A stretch of DNA of 64,000 nucleotides from JAZKID01 sp965247525 (lineage in GTDB: Bacteria > Pseudomonadota > Alphaproteobacteria > Rhizobiales > UBA4765), in assembly GCA_965247525.1 (NCBI GenBank), contig OZ252015.1, positions 496,001 to 560,000 of the forward strand, in the 5' to 3' direction. The notes below the pieces were generated by a model. The model was not told where the DNA came from and did not search any database. It was given only the letters and a program-made list of their open reading frames with translations. The translations under genes and the position numbers were made by a program. Below, piece by piece: positions 27,646-36,151 of the stretch (its first letter is position 1; each line of letters opens with the position of its first letter).

Positions 27646-28484
27646 ATTACAGGCACGCTTTCCATGCAGGTAATTTTGCCGATGTGATGAAGCACACGGC
27701 TCTTCTTCTGGTTCTTGACCATTTGCAGAAAAAAGACACTCCGTTTTTTTGCCTTGATACACATGCCGGTCGCGGCGTTTATAATTTGCTGGGGCCGGAA
27801 GCCAGTAAAACAGGCGAGCATACAGATGGTGTCGAGCGGCTCATTGCTTTAAACCAAACAAATCTGCCCTCGGCTTTTTCGCTTTATCTGCGCCTGATTG
27901 AAGAACTCAACAGTGATCCTGCGCAAAAGCTTTACCCCGGCTCTCCGTGGCTAATAAGCAAAATGTTGCGTACCAATGACAAGGCTGTGTTTTATGAAAA
28001 ACACCCCGATGATTTTGCTGTTTTGAAGAAAAGCCAGAGCGCAAAAAATATTCGCGTTGTTGGCGATGATGGCTGGCATGCGCTCAAATCGAAACTCCCG
28101 CCCCTTGAAAAGCGCGGCCTTGTTTTGATAGATCCGCCATACGAACAGCCGGATGAATTTCAAAGACTTGGCGACGCTGCGTTTGAAGTGGCAAAACGTT
28201 TTGCAACCGGCACAGCTTTGCTTTGGTATCCTGTCAAAGGCACGCGCGACCGAGAACTGCTCTTAGAGCGCCTCAAAGCTCTCTTAGTGCCATCATTGTG
28301 TCTTGAGCTGTATTTGCGCCGCCCGAATGACCCCAAGCGGCTGGATGGCTCAGGGCTAATTGTCCTCAACCCGCCATGGGGCTTTGAGAAATTGATGGCA
28401 GAGGCCTTGGAATGGATGGCTCGCGTCTATGCGTCAGGCGCCGGCAGCGCCTCGATCGCCAAGTGGATTGTAAAAAAAACCTGA
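27642..28484 (+). CDS. rlmJ: 23S rRNA (adenine(2030)-N6)-methyltransferase RlmJ
   Basis: 280 residues. SAM-dependent methyltransferase acting on A2030 of 23S rRNA. The N-terminal MNYRHAFHAGNFADVMKHT is the family signature. The SAM site includes LDTHAGRGVYNL, and the catalytic motif is LIDPPYEQ (DPPY class, N6-adenine). LLWYPVKG and ELYLRRP further down also match the family. Known E. coli work links this protein (YhiR/ComJ) to use of external DNA as nutrient. Here it is translationally coupled to a secreted RNase T2, which is suggestive but not proof of a nutrient-scavenging role. Confidence 0.95.
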   Translation: MNYRHAFHAGNFADVMKHTALLLVLDHLQKKDTPFFCLDTHAGRGVYNLLGPEASKTGEHTDGVERLIALNQTNLPSAFSLYLRLIEELNSDPAQKLYPGSPWLISKMLRTNDKAVFYEKHPDDFAVLKKSQSAKNIRVVGDDGWHALKSKLPPLEKRGLVLIDPPYEQPDEFQRLGDAAFEVAKRFATGTALLWYPVKGTRDRELLLERLKALLVPSLCLELYLRRPNDPKRLDGSGLIVLNPPWGFEKLMAEALEWMARVYASGAGSASIAKWIVKKT

Positions 28485-28567
28485 CGACCCCCTTTAATAC
28501 GTTTCAAATATGCTTTAATAAATCTGCCAGTCATTCAGCACAGGCGCTGACACAATGCGGGGGCAAA

Positions 28568-28789
28568 ATGAGCGGGCAGCAAACAGGCAAAGTTAAATTT
28601 TTTAACAGCGAAAAAGGGTTTGGTTTCATCATGCCGGATGACGGCAGCAAAGACCTTTTTGTTCACGTCTCCGCCGTTCAGGCCTCCGGCCTGCCAACCT
28701 TGCTGGAAGGCCAGTCGGTTTCATTTGAAGTGGAGCCCGATAAAAAAGGCAAAGGCCCGAAAGCGGTCGAGCTTCAAATTATTGGCTAA
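28568..28789 (+). CDS. Cold shock protein (CspA family)
   Basis: 73 residues, a single cold-shock domain. RNP1 is KGFGFIMPD and RNP2 is LFVHVSAVQ, both on the nucleic-acid-binding face. GKVKFFNSEKGFGF is the classic start. It binds single-stranded RNA/DNA and acts as an RNA chaperone. The ATG at 28568 has a G-rich ribosome binding site (GCGGGGG). No long CspA-type cold-regulated leader is evident in the 83 bp upstream. Confidence 0.95.
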   Translation: MSGQQTGKVKFFNSEKGFGFIMPDDGSKDLFVHVSAVQASGLPTLLEGQSVSFEVEPDKKGKGPKAVELQIIG

Positions 28790-28812
28790 ACGCGTCTATC
28801 GATTATCCAAGC

Positions 28813-28857
28813 TTGAGACAGAGCAAAGATAAACTATATATGTCTCATGCCTGAGAC
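28813..28857 (+). promoter_or_regulatory. Candidate uvrC promoter with dyad at the start region
   Basis: TTGAGA (28813-28818) and TATATA (28835-28840) are separated by 16 bp, close to sigma-70 consensus. Immediately downstream is a perfect dyad, GTCTCA (28842-28847) and TGAGAC (28852-28857), overlapping the expected transcription start. The -35 region carries another TGAGAC (28814-28819). uvrC starts at 28864 with a GTG and no clear ribosome binding site, so the transcript leader would be very short. A repressor could use the dyad; this is inference. Confidence 0.4.
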
Positions 28858-28863
28858 CGCTGC

Positions 28864-30777
28864 GTGACCGATACACCAGACAAAACGAATGCCGAGCTTG
28901 CCTTCACCAATGCGCCGGTGACGGCATCCACATTGCGCGGCGCCAAGCTGATCGCTGATATCGTCAAGCGCCTGCCTGACACGCCAGGTGTCTACCGTAT
29001 GCTAGATGCGACCGGGCAAATTCTTTATGTCGGCAAAGCCCGCAACCTCAAAAATCGCGTCACGTCCTATTCGCGGCCAACCGGCCACTCCAATCGTATA
29101 GCGCGTATGATCTCGCTGACAGCAAGTATGGAATTTATAACAACCGAAACAGAGACAGAAGCGCTTTTATTAGAGACCAACCTTATTAAAAAAATGAAGC
29201 CGCGCTTCAATGTCCTGATGCGCGATGACAAGTCATTTCCCTACATTCTCATTGCCACCGACCATGAAGCGCCTTCAATTCTTAAACATCGCGGCGCCCG
29301 GAACATAAAGGGCCGTTATTTTGGGCCTTTCGCTTCGGGCTTTGCTGTGAACCACACGCTGGATACATTGCAAAAAGCTTTTTTGCTTCGCAGCTGTTCC
29401 GACAGTATTTATGCCTCGCGCACACGGCCTTGTTTGCTGCACCAGATCAAACGGTGCTCTGCGCCATGCACAAAGGAAATTGATATCGAAAGTTATCAAG
29501 GTCTTGTGAAAGATGCGACAGACTTTCTTCTGGGGCGCACGCAGCAGCTTCGCGCAACGCTTGCAAGTGAAATGGAAACAGCTGCCGAGCAGATGGATTA
29601 TGAGCGCGCAGCCCAATACCGCGACCGTATTGCAGCGCTGGCACCGATTACAACCAGCCAGGGTATCAACCTGCAAAATCTGGAAGAAGCGGATGCTTTT
29701 TCAATTGTTCACGATGGCGGCGAAGTTTGCGTGCAGATTTTCTTTATTCGCAATTATCAGAACTGGGGCAACCGCGCTTATTTTCTGCGCGCAGACGCTT
29801 CGATGGAAAATGCCGATGTTTTGCAAGATTTTATCATGCAATTTTACGATGAGCGGCCAGCGCCTTCACATATCCTTGTCTCGCACGACTTGCCGGAATG
29901 CGACCTTGTGGCAAAAGCCCTTTGTGAAAAGTCCAGCCATAAGGTCAATATTATTTTCCCAAAAGCGGGCGAGAAAAAAGACCTGATCAATCATGCCTTG
30001 AAAAACGCCAAAGAAGCCCTGTCGCGCCGTCTTGCGGAAAGCGCCGCACAAAACAAGCTTTTGGGTTTGCTTGCCGAGCGTTTTGAACTGGCAAGCCCGC
30101 CGTCACGCATTGAAATCTATGACAACAGCCACATTATGGGGGCACAAGCCGTCGGCGCCATGGTCGTTGCAGGGCCTGATGGCTTTATCAAAAACCAGTA
30201 TCGGAAATGGACTATCAAAAACGAAGAACTCTCCCCCGGCGACGATTACGGAATGATGCGCGAGGTTTTTACTCGCCGGTTTTCGCGACTGATTAAGGAA
30301 AGCAGCGATGAGACGAATGCACCTGCATGGCCAGACCTCATCCTTGTCGATGGTGGCAAAGGGCAGCTTGATGCCGTCAATGCCGTACTTAATGATTTAA
30401 ATATCGGTGACAAGATTTCCGTGATCGGCATTGCCAAAGGGGTCGACCGGCATGCAGGGCGCGAGAGGTTTTTTCGCGCAGGTCATGAACCTTTCCAACT
30501 TCCCGAACGCGACCCTGTATTGTATTTCGTTCAGCGCCTTCGCGATGAAGCGCACCGTTTTGTGATTGGTGCCCATCGCGCCAAGCGTTCAAAAGCGATT
30601 ATCGCCAACCCGCTTGATGAGATCGCGGGCATCGGCCCCACACGCAAGCGCGCTTTGATGCGGCATTTTGGCACAACGAAAGAGGTCTCACGCGCCTCGC
30701 TCGACGACCTTGCAAAAGTGCCGGGAATTAATGCCATGACGGCACAACAAATCTGGTCGTTTTTCAACGCTGGCTAA
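28864..30777 (+). CDS. uvrC: Excinuclease ABC subunit C (UvrC)
   Basis: 637 residues from a GTG start. Dual-incision nuclease of nucleotide excision repair. The N-terminal GIY-YIG domain has PGVYRMLDATGQILYVGKARNLKNRVTSY-type order (GVYRM, YVGKA, KNRV) for the 3' incision. A Cys-rich patch (CLLHQIKRCSAPC) follows, then a UVR motif (AAEQMDYERAAQYRDRI) that binds UvrB. The RNase H-like 5'-incision domain has EIYDNSHIMG and LVDGGKGQLDA. Tandem HhH motifs (IAGIGPTRKRALMRHFG) end the protein. Its partner uvrB is 4 kb away in the window. Confidence 0.97.
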   Translation: MTDTPDKTNAELAFTNAPVTASTLRGAKLIADIVKRLPDTPGVYRMLDATGQILYVGKARNLKNRVTSYSRPTGHSNRIARMISLTASMEFITTETETEALLLETNLIKKMKPRFNVLMRDDKSFPYILIATDHEAPSILKHRGARNIKGRYFGPFASGFAVNHTLDTLQKAFLLRSCSDSIYASRTRPCLLHQIKRCSAPCTKEIDIESYQGLVKDATDFLLGRTQQLRATLASEMETAAEQMDYERAAQYRDRIAALAPITTSQGINLQNLEEADAFSIVHDGGEVCVQIFFIRNYQNWGNRAYFLRADASMENADVLQDFIMQFYDERPAPSHILVSHDLPECDLVAKALCEKSSHKVNIIFPKAGEKKDLINHALKNAKEALSRRLAESAAQNKLLGLLAERFELASPPSRIEIYDNSHIMGAQAVGAMVVAGPDGFIKNQYRKWTIKNEELSPGDDYGMMREVFTRRFSRLIKESSDETNAPAWPDLILVDGGKGQLDAVNAVLNDLNIGDKISVIGIAKGVDRHAGRERFFRAGHEPFQLPERDPVLYFVQRLRDEAHRFVIGAHRAKRSKAIIANPLDEIAGIGPTRKRALMRHFGTTKEVSRASLDDLAKVPGINAMTAQQIWSFFNAG

Positions 30778-30812
30778 TAGACTTTTTTATCCGGCTCTGC
30801 CAGTTGTAAACC

Positions 30813-31478
30813 ATGTCCCGCGCACTTTCCGTTCCCAACCTCTTGACCTATGGCCGCCTGATTGCCGTGCCTGCGGTGGTTGCATGTTTTTTCTGGGGCG
30901 GCGGTTTTGCCGTCAATGATGTGACGGCGCGCTGGATCGCGCTTGCCATTTTTATTGCAGCAGGTGTCACCGATTATTTTGATGGCCTTGCAGCGCGTTA
31001 TTTTGACAGTGCCAGCTCCCTTGGCCAGATGCTTGATCCGATTGCCGACAAATTGCTTGTTGCCTCATCACTTTTATTGCTGGCCGCTGATGGCACCATC
31101 GCGGGCTGGTCACTGTGGGCCGCCATTATTATTCTCTGCCGTGAAATTCTCGTCTCCGGTCTTCGCGAATTTTTAGGCGGCGTTCAGGTGCGTGTGCCAG
31201 TTTCAAAACTTGCCAAATGGAAAACAACGGCACAACTTGTCGCCATCGGTTTCTTGCTTGCAAGCCCTGCGGGCGACCGGCTTGTTTGGGTCAATACAAT
31301 CGCCCAAGCTCTTGATGCCCAGTTCACATTTTTACCAATTCAAACAGGTCGCCTTATCACGCATATTGGGCTGACTTTGCTCTGGATATCTGCCGTTCTA
31401 ACGCTTTATACCGGCTGGGATTATTTTAAGGTGGGCATTCGCACGGTCGTGACCAATCGAGATGTCAGCGATCTGTAA
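30813..31478 (+). CDS. pgsA: CDP-diacylglycerol-glycerol-3-phosphate 3-phosphatidyltransferase
   Basis: 221 residues. It makes phosphatidylglycerophosphate, the first step to phosphatidylglycerol, in the inner membrane. The CDP-alcohol phosphatidyltransferase motif is complete: DYFDGLAAR, eight residues, G, then LDPIADK (DxxDGxxARx8GxxxDxxxD), near residues 53-75. About five membrane helices. MSRALSVPNLLTYGRLIAVP is a typical N-terminus. The gene follows uvrC by 35 bp, an arrangement common in proteobacteria. The last 14 bases overlap the convergent gene at 31465. The phosphatidylglycerol product is the lipid donor for Lgt. Confidence 0.95.
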   Translation: MSRALSVPNLLTYGRLIAVPAVVACFFWGGGFAVNDVTARWIALAIFIAAGVTDYFDGLAARYFDSASSLGQMLDPIADKLLVASSLLLLAADGTIAGWSLWAAIIILCREILVSGLREFLGGVQVRVPVSKLAKWKTTAQLVAIGFLLASPAGDRLVWVNTIAQALDAQFTFLPIQTGRLITHIGLTLLWISAVLTLYTGWDYFKVGIRTVVTNRDVSDL

Positions 31479-32421
31479 GCCACTGGCTGTGCCAGTCTTT
31501 TTTGTTGCTAATCCTTTTAACGCGCACCACCATATCAAACTGCCCGCTGTTTTTTTTGACGATCTTGTCTGAGCTATCGACATTCAGCGCATCATTTTCA
31601 AGCATGACGGACATCGCATGCACATTTTCGGAGCCATGCAGCAAGCTGAGCTGCTCGCCCATAGGATCATTAAAATTCATGCCGTAAAGATTTTTATCTT
31701 TAACGGGTTGAACGCTGTCTACCATTTGTTTGGGCACATGGCAGTTGCCAAAAATACCAACAAAAATAGCATCGGGATAGGTTTTCTGAAGCTCTTCAAT
31801 ACGCAGGACCATTGCGCTGTCCCTATCGGCCAGATTTTCATCATACGCTTTTTTAAATGGGCTATAGCCACTATCGTTTATATCGACCCCGTAGGCTTTT
31901 AGACCAGGGAACATATCCGAAGCTTTGTTAAGAGCCGACGGTAAATAAATATCATTGAGATAGTCTGACCACTCGTCGCGAGCTAACCAGACATCATCTT
32001 GCCATTGTGTAACGCTTGCTGGCGCGGCAACCATTGAACCTAAAGTTCCTTTTGCACTGTTACCCATATTCCACGTGTCAAACGCCTTTGCCACTGATGA
32101 CATTTTAGGATTATTTTCGCGCAGTAAAATCACTTGCCGTGGCCGTGCCATTTTGTCTTTCAGGCCTTGAATGACACCTAAAAAACCATCCATCGCGGAC
32201 GGTGAACCATGCCATTCACCAATTAAAACAAACTGGCTGCCTTTGAGATTGGCAACGTCGCGGCCCATTTCACGACCCTGTTCGATCGCATTGACCGACT
32301 TAATATCCGGCATTTTTCTTTTGGAAAAAACCTGCTGCTGTTTTTTCTGCGCAAGCGTCTTTTGTAAATCCAAAAAACGAGGATCATCTTTTCGAATTGG
32401 TAATAATGCGCCTGAAACCAT
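31465..32421 (-). CDS. EreA/ChaN/TIKI-like fold protein (GEWH...GNCH)
   Basis: 318 residues. Two spaced motifs stand out: FVLIGEWHGSP (about residues 65-75) and VGIFGNCHVP (about 225-234), with ADRDSAMVLRIEELQ between them. The order GExH, acidic/Arg middle and GxxH near the C-terminal half matches the superfamily of ChaN-like haem-binding lipoproteins, erythromycin-esterase (EreA) and TIKI/TraB proteases, whose paired His/Glu residues bind metal or catalyse hydrolysis. I cannot say which branch it belongs to. There is no signal peptide, unlike ChaN, so a cytoplasmic site is likely. The first 60 residues are basic and Gln-rich. It lies just downstream of the amidase gene in the same direction (35 bp). 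Confidence 0.6.
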   Translation of the reverse strand: MVSGALLPIRKDDPRFLDLQKTLAQKKQQQVFSKRKMPDIKSVNAIEQGREMGRDVANLKGSQFVLIGEWHGSPSAMDGFLGVIQGLKDKMARPRQVILLRENNPKMSSVAKAFDTWNMGNSAKGTLGSMVAAPASVTQWQDDVWLARDEWSDYLNDIYLPSALNKASDMFPGLKAYGVDINDSGYSPFKKAYDENLADRDSAMVLRIEELQKTYPDAIFVGIFGNCHVPKQMVDSVQPVKDKNLYGMNFNDPMGEQLSLLHGSENVHAMSVMLENDALNVDSSDKIVKKNSGQFDMVVRVKRISNKKDWHSQWLTDR

Positions 32422-32456
32422 TTATACTCTAGTGTTAAAACCCAAAGCTTAGCCGC

Positions 32457-33080
32457 TTATTTTTTGATTTCAAGCCCTGTTTTAAAGGCATGTGCGCGGA
32501 CATCTTGAAGCGGAAATGCCGGTCCAGGATCTGTTTTTCGTGGCCATGAAATGTCCTCATGGCCGACAATATCTTCAAAACCAAAATGCTCGTGCAAAGC
32601 CATGACAATCGCAAGACAGGTTTCAACCTGTACTTTTGTGTAGAGCTGCCATCCGCATATATCGCCACCAAGACGATGGCGCGCCTGCAGGACATCCGCC
32701 TGTGCAATCTCCTGTCCAAACCATGTTGTCCATTTTGCATCCGTTTTTTTCTGCAACAGTCCCGCATTGTCCATTTCAATACCGATGGCACAGGTATTTA
32801 AAAACCGCGTGCCTTTCCACTGGCTTATCCCTGCATGGTAACATGTCTTATCAAACGTCTGCATTTGGCAAATTTCGCCTTTTTGCCCGATGACCAGATG
32901 TGCGGACGCTTTGCTTGTCCTGTTCTCAAACCACTCAAGCGTGCTCTCAAAACTTCGGCCAGCCGTATAATGAAGCACTAAAAAGCGCGGCCGCAGCGTC
33001 TGGCCGCCATGCGGCGTTTGGCGAAAGGACACGGCATTCCCATCCTTGCAAAGCTTTTGATCTGAAATCGCATAAACCAT
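32457..33080 (-). CDS. N-acetylmuramoyl-L-alanine amidase (Amidase_2/AmpD type)
   Basis: 207 residues. Zinc amidase that cuts the bond between MurNAc and L-Ala in muropeptides. Zinc ligands His37 (VLHYTAG), His174 (GHEDIS) and Asp184 (TDPGPAF) are all visible, with Lys182 nearby as in AmpD. SAHLVIGQKGEICQM is the expected core strand. No signal peptide is seen, so cytoplasmic muropeptide recycling is likelier than a periplasmic role, although AmiD-type enzymes are lipoproteins. It may be co-transcribed with the GEWH/GNCH protein. Confidence 0.93.
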   Translation of the reverse strand: MVYAISDQKLCKDGNAVSFRQTPHGGQTLRPRFLVLHYTAGRSFESTLEWFENRTSKASAHLVIGQKGEICQMQTFDKTCYHAGISQWKGTRFLNTCAIGIEMDNAGLLQKKTDAKWTTWFGQEIAQADVLQARHRLGGDICGWQLYTKVQVETCLAIVMALHEHFGFEDIVGHEDISWPRKTDPGPAFPLQDVRAHAFKTGLEIKK

Positions 33081-33136
33081 TTCTTCAGCCTGAGGCCAAA
33101 TTTGCTGAGGAGAAGAAACGGGAAAAGCTGGATAAT

Positions 33137-33151
33137 GTTCTTCTTTTGTTC
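33137..33151 (+). promoter_or_regulatory. LexA (SOS) box upstream of the Y-family polymerase
   Basis: GTTCTTCTTTTGTTC matches the alphaproteobacterial LexA box GTTC-N7-GTTC exactly. It ends 12 bp before the ATG at 33164, well placed to block transcription or initiation of the polymerase gene. The match to consensus is seen in sequence; LexA control is inferred from it. Confidence 0.7.
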
Positions 33152-33163
33152 TAGGCTGGGTGT

Positions 33164-34420
33164 ATGGACAAAGCCAACGGCCTCACCACGCTTTATATTG
33201 ATTTTGACAGTTTTTTCGCGAGTGCCGAGCAATATTTGCAGCCGCGCCTCGCCGGCCGGCCGGTCGGCGTGCTTCCTGTCATGAGTGAGGCGACCTGCTG
33301 TATTGCGGCAAGTCGTCAAGCCAAAAAATTTGGCGTTCGCACCGGCACCGGCGTGCGCGAAGCAAAAGCCCTCTGCCCCGAGATTGTTTTTACGGTCGCG
33401 CGCCACGACGAATATGTAAAACTTCACCACCGGATCCACAGACTTGTCGACAATATCGTGCCTGTCAAAGCTGTGCGCTCGATTGATGAATTTACATGCC
33501 AGCTGATGAACAATGAACAGGTGCGCGCTGAAGAGATTGCCGCGCGCATCAAAACAGCGTTACGCGAAACCTTCAGTGTCGCCCTTACATGTTCAATCGG
33601 TTTTGCCCCTAACGAACTTTTGGCAAAGCTGGCCGCCGAAATGCAAAAGCCGGACGGGCTTGTTTTGCTCTACCCCGAAGATTTGCCGCGAAAAATTATT
33701 CATCTGCCGCTACGCGACGTGGCTGGAATCGGCAAGGGCAATGAGGCGCGCCTAAAAGCTGTCAATGTGACGACAATGGCGCAACTCTGGTCGCTCGCGC
33801 CCAAACAGATGCGGGGCATTTGGGGCGGCGTCGAGGGAGAGCGGATGTGGGCCGCGCTTCATGGCCATAGAACCGAGCGCACTGAGACAAGCCGCTGCAT
33901 GTTTGGCCATAGCCGCGTGCTCGCGTTCAATTGGCGCAACCCACGACGTGTGCGTCTGTGCGCGCGTATTCTTCTTGTAAAAGCCGCACGGCGAATGCGC
34001 CGCGAGCAATTTGCGGCCGGGGCGCTTGGTCTAACCCTTCATTGTCAGGAAGGGCCCGGCCTGTCAGGTTATCATCGCTTTGTTACAGCGGCCCGTGATG
34101 ACGTGCATGTGCTGCGCGCATTGGATGGGCTTCTTCTTGCCGCTTTTCACAGCATGGGACCGCGCAAGCCAAAATTCGTGCATGTGATGCTGTATGAGCT
34201 TGTTCTGGCGCAAGACAGGTCATTTGATCTTTTTGAAACGGCAGAAGATACAACCCATCTTCGCCAGCGCTGGGAAAAACTTTCAGAACTGACAGATGCA
34301 CTGCAGACGCGGTTTTCCCCGCATGCGCTACAGCTTGGCTGTGCCGATGAACAGGTCCCCGGCGGCTATGCAGGTGGTAAGATTGCGTTCAACCGCGTGC
34401 CAGACCTTGCTGATTTTTAA
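33164..34420 (+). CDS. Y-family (DinB/UmuC-like) translesion DNA polymerase
   Basis: 418 residues. Palm active-site residues are intact: Asp13 and Asp15 in YIDFDSFFASAEQ, and Asp108/Glu109 in RSIDEF. The steric-gate aromatic Phe is in DSFF. TCSIGFAPNELLAKLAAEMQKP is the conserved primer-grip region, followed by a helix-hairpin-helix (VAGIGKGNEARL). MSEATCCIAASRQAKKFGVR marks the subgroup sometimes mislabelled ImpB in databases, distinct from classic DinB. An SOS box just upstream supports induction by DNA damage. The C-terminus shows no obvious beta-clamp motif. It overlaps ilvE by 4 nt convergently. Confidence 0.92.
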   Translation: MDKANGLTTLYIDFDSFFASAEQYLQPRLAGRPVGVLPVMSEATCCIAASRQAKKFGVRTGTGVREAKALCPEIVFTVARHDEYVKLHHRIHRLVDNIVPVKAVRSIDEFTCQLMNNEQVRAEEIAARIKTALRETFSVALTCSIGFAPNELLAKLAAEMQKPDGLVLLYPEDLPRKIIHLPLRDVAGIGKGNEARLKAVNVTTMAQLWSLAPKQMRGIWGGVEGERMWAALHGHRTERTETSRCMFGHSRVLAFNWRNPRRVRLCARILLVKAARRMRREQFAAGALGLTLHCQEGPGLSGYHRFVTAARDDVHVLRALDGLLLAAFHSMGPRKPKFVHVMLYELVLAQDRSFDLFETAEDTTHLRQRWEKLSELTDALQTRFSPHALQLGCADEQVPGGYAGGKIAFNRVPDLADF

Positions 34421-35310
34421 GCTGCGGAGGTTTTGTTTAAATGTGAATTACCGCGCACAAGATTGGAATAGTCATCCATCAGTGTTGTGGCGATATCGCC
34501 AACGACAAAATGATAAGGCCCAATTTCAGACACCGGCGAGACTTCCGCAGCTGAACCCGTTAAAAAGCACTGCTCGAAGCTTGGGAGTTCGTCAGGCATG
34601 ATGCGGCGTATATGAACCGGAATGTTACGCTGTTTTGCAAGCTCAAGCACAGTCTTGCGGGTGATACCATCGAGAAAACAATCGGCAATCGGCGTATGAA
34701 TTTCACCGTCTTTGACAAAGAAAACGTTTGCGCCCGTGCATTCCGCAACACGGCCCTGCCAGTCAAGCATCAATGCATCAGCATAGCCTTTGCGTTCCGC
34801 TTTGTGTTTTGAAATTGTGCAGATCATATAAAGGCCGGCAGCTTTCGCTTCCGACGGCGCTGTTTTCGGGTCGGGCCGGCGGTAGTCCGCCATATCAAGG
34901 CGAAGACCTTTCAGCTTTTGCGCGGCATCAAAATAGCTGCCCCATTTCAAAGTTGTGAGCGCCACATGAATTGTATTGTTTTGCGCCGAAACGCCAAGCG
35001 CTTCGTCGCCGCGAAAAGCAACGCAGCGAATATAAGTATCGCTGTCGCCATTGCGCTTGACCAGTTCGGCTTTGGCTTTATCGAGAACATCAACAGCAAA
35101 TGGAATTTCAAAATCGAGAATTTGCGCGCTGCGATGCAGACGCTGCGAGTGCTCGCTGCTTTTAAAAATCACGCCGCCATACGAACGTTCACCTTCAAAA
35201 ACAGAAGACGCATAATGCAGGCCATGTGTAAAAACCGAGACATTTGCCTGTTCTTGCGGAATAAAGGTTCCGTCCAACCAGACAAAATCGCCGCGCCCTG
35301 AGCCTGCCAT
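34417..35310 (-). CDS. ilvE: Branched-chain amino acid aminotransferase (IlvE)
   Basis: 297 residues. Class IV PLP aminotransferase that makes or degrades Leu, Ile and Val. Landmarks: THGLHYASSVFEGERSYGG near the N-terminus, catalytic Lys156 in SEAKAAGLYM, ECTGANVFFVKDGEIHTP, and the cofactor phosphate site FLTGSAAEVSPV. The ATG at 35310 (MAGSGRGDFVWLDG) has AAAGGA upstream; the longer frame to 35373 lacks support. It is divergent from the response regulator, an ilvE-regulator neighbourhood found in other alphaproteobacteria. Confidence 0.95.
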   Translation of the reverse strand: MAGSGRGDFVWLDGTFIPQEQANVSVFTHGLHYASSVFEGERSYGGVIFKSSEHSQRLHRSAQILDFEIPFAVDVLDKAKAELVKRNGDSDTYIRCVAFRGDEALGVSAQNNTIHVALTTLKWGSYFDAAQKLKGLRLDMADYRRPDPKTAPSEAKAAGLYMICTISKHKAERKGYADALMLDWQGRVAECTGANVFFVKDGEIHTPIADCFLDGITRKTVLELAKQRNIPVHIRRIMPDELPSFEQCFLTGSAAEVSPVSEIGPYHFVVGDIATTLMDDYSNLVRGNSHLNKTSAA

Positions 35311-35455
35311 ATCAATTCCTTTAAATGAACAATTCGTTATCAGTTTCATAGGCAAGCGTTTATGCTGAAGCAAGCCCCGAAAGTGTGAAAAACCGGTGTC
35401 TTTTCTTTGCGCCTATGCCATAAATAATCTGAGATTTGCTGCAGTGCGAGATTGA

Positions 35456-36151
35456 ATGTCGGAACCGCTTAACGCTTCACACAAACATCTGCTCGTCATT
35501 GATGATGACAAGCGCATTCGCGAGCTTTTGTCACGTTTCCTGCAGGCAGAAAATTTTCGCGTAACAATGGCGGCTGACGCTGCCGAAGCGCGGCGCGCGA
35601 TGAACGGGCTTTTGTTCGACGCGCTCATCCTTGATGTGATGATGCCTGGCGAAAGTGGCCATCGTTTTCTTGACACATTGCGTAAAGACAACAATGCCAT
35701 TCCGGTTCTGATGCTGACGGCATTGTCGGAGACAGAAGACAGGATCAAAGGCCTTAGCCTTGGCTCTGATGATTATTTGTCAAAACCGTTTGACCCGCGC
35801 GAGCTTGTCCTGCGCATTAACAATCTTTTGAAACGCCAGACGGGCGATATCAAAACGGCATCCGACGTTGTGACGTTTGGCCCTTATGTCTATTCCCTCA
35901 AACGCGGCGAACTGCGCAAAGGCGATGACTACATCAAACTGACAGATCGCGAGCGTAAACTGCTGCGTATCTTAGGCGCGCGCGCAGGTGAAACTGTTCC
36001 ACGCCTTGAACTTGTGCCCGATGAAACAGAGCTGACCGAACGCGCGATTGATGTGCAGATGAACAGGCTACGCCGAAAGATTGAACCGGATCTCACCAAC
36101 CCACTTTACCTTCAAACGGTTCGTGGCATTGGCTACAGGCTTGTTGTCTAG
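35456..36151 (+). CDS. OmpR-family response regulator
   Basis: 231 residues. Receiver domain (about 10-125) with acidic pair in VIDDDKRIR, phospho-acceptor Asp60 in LILDVMMPGE, Thr in MLTAL and Lys110 in LSKPFDP. A C-terminal winged-helix domain follows (ELRKGDDYIKLTDRERKLL and a recognition helix in RAIDVQMNRLRRKIEPD). The next gene begins at the base after its stop, so this is a tight two-gene unit with the kinase. The pair resembles EnvZ/OmpR or PetR-type systems. The target genes are unknown; petABC lies 12 kb away. Confidence 0.95.
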   Translation: MSEPLNASHKHLLVIDDDKRIRELLSRFLQAENFRVTMAADAAEARRAMNGLLFDALILDVMMPGESGHRFLDTLRKDNNAIPVLMLTALSETEDRIKGLSLGSDDYLSKPFDPRELVLRINNLLKRQTGDIKTASDVVTFGPYVYSLKRGELRKGDDYIKLTDRERKLLRILGARAGETVPRLELVPDETELTERAIDVQMNRLRRKIEPDLTNPLYLQTVRGIGYRLVV

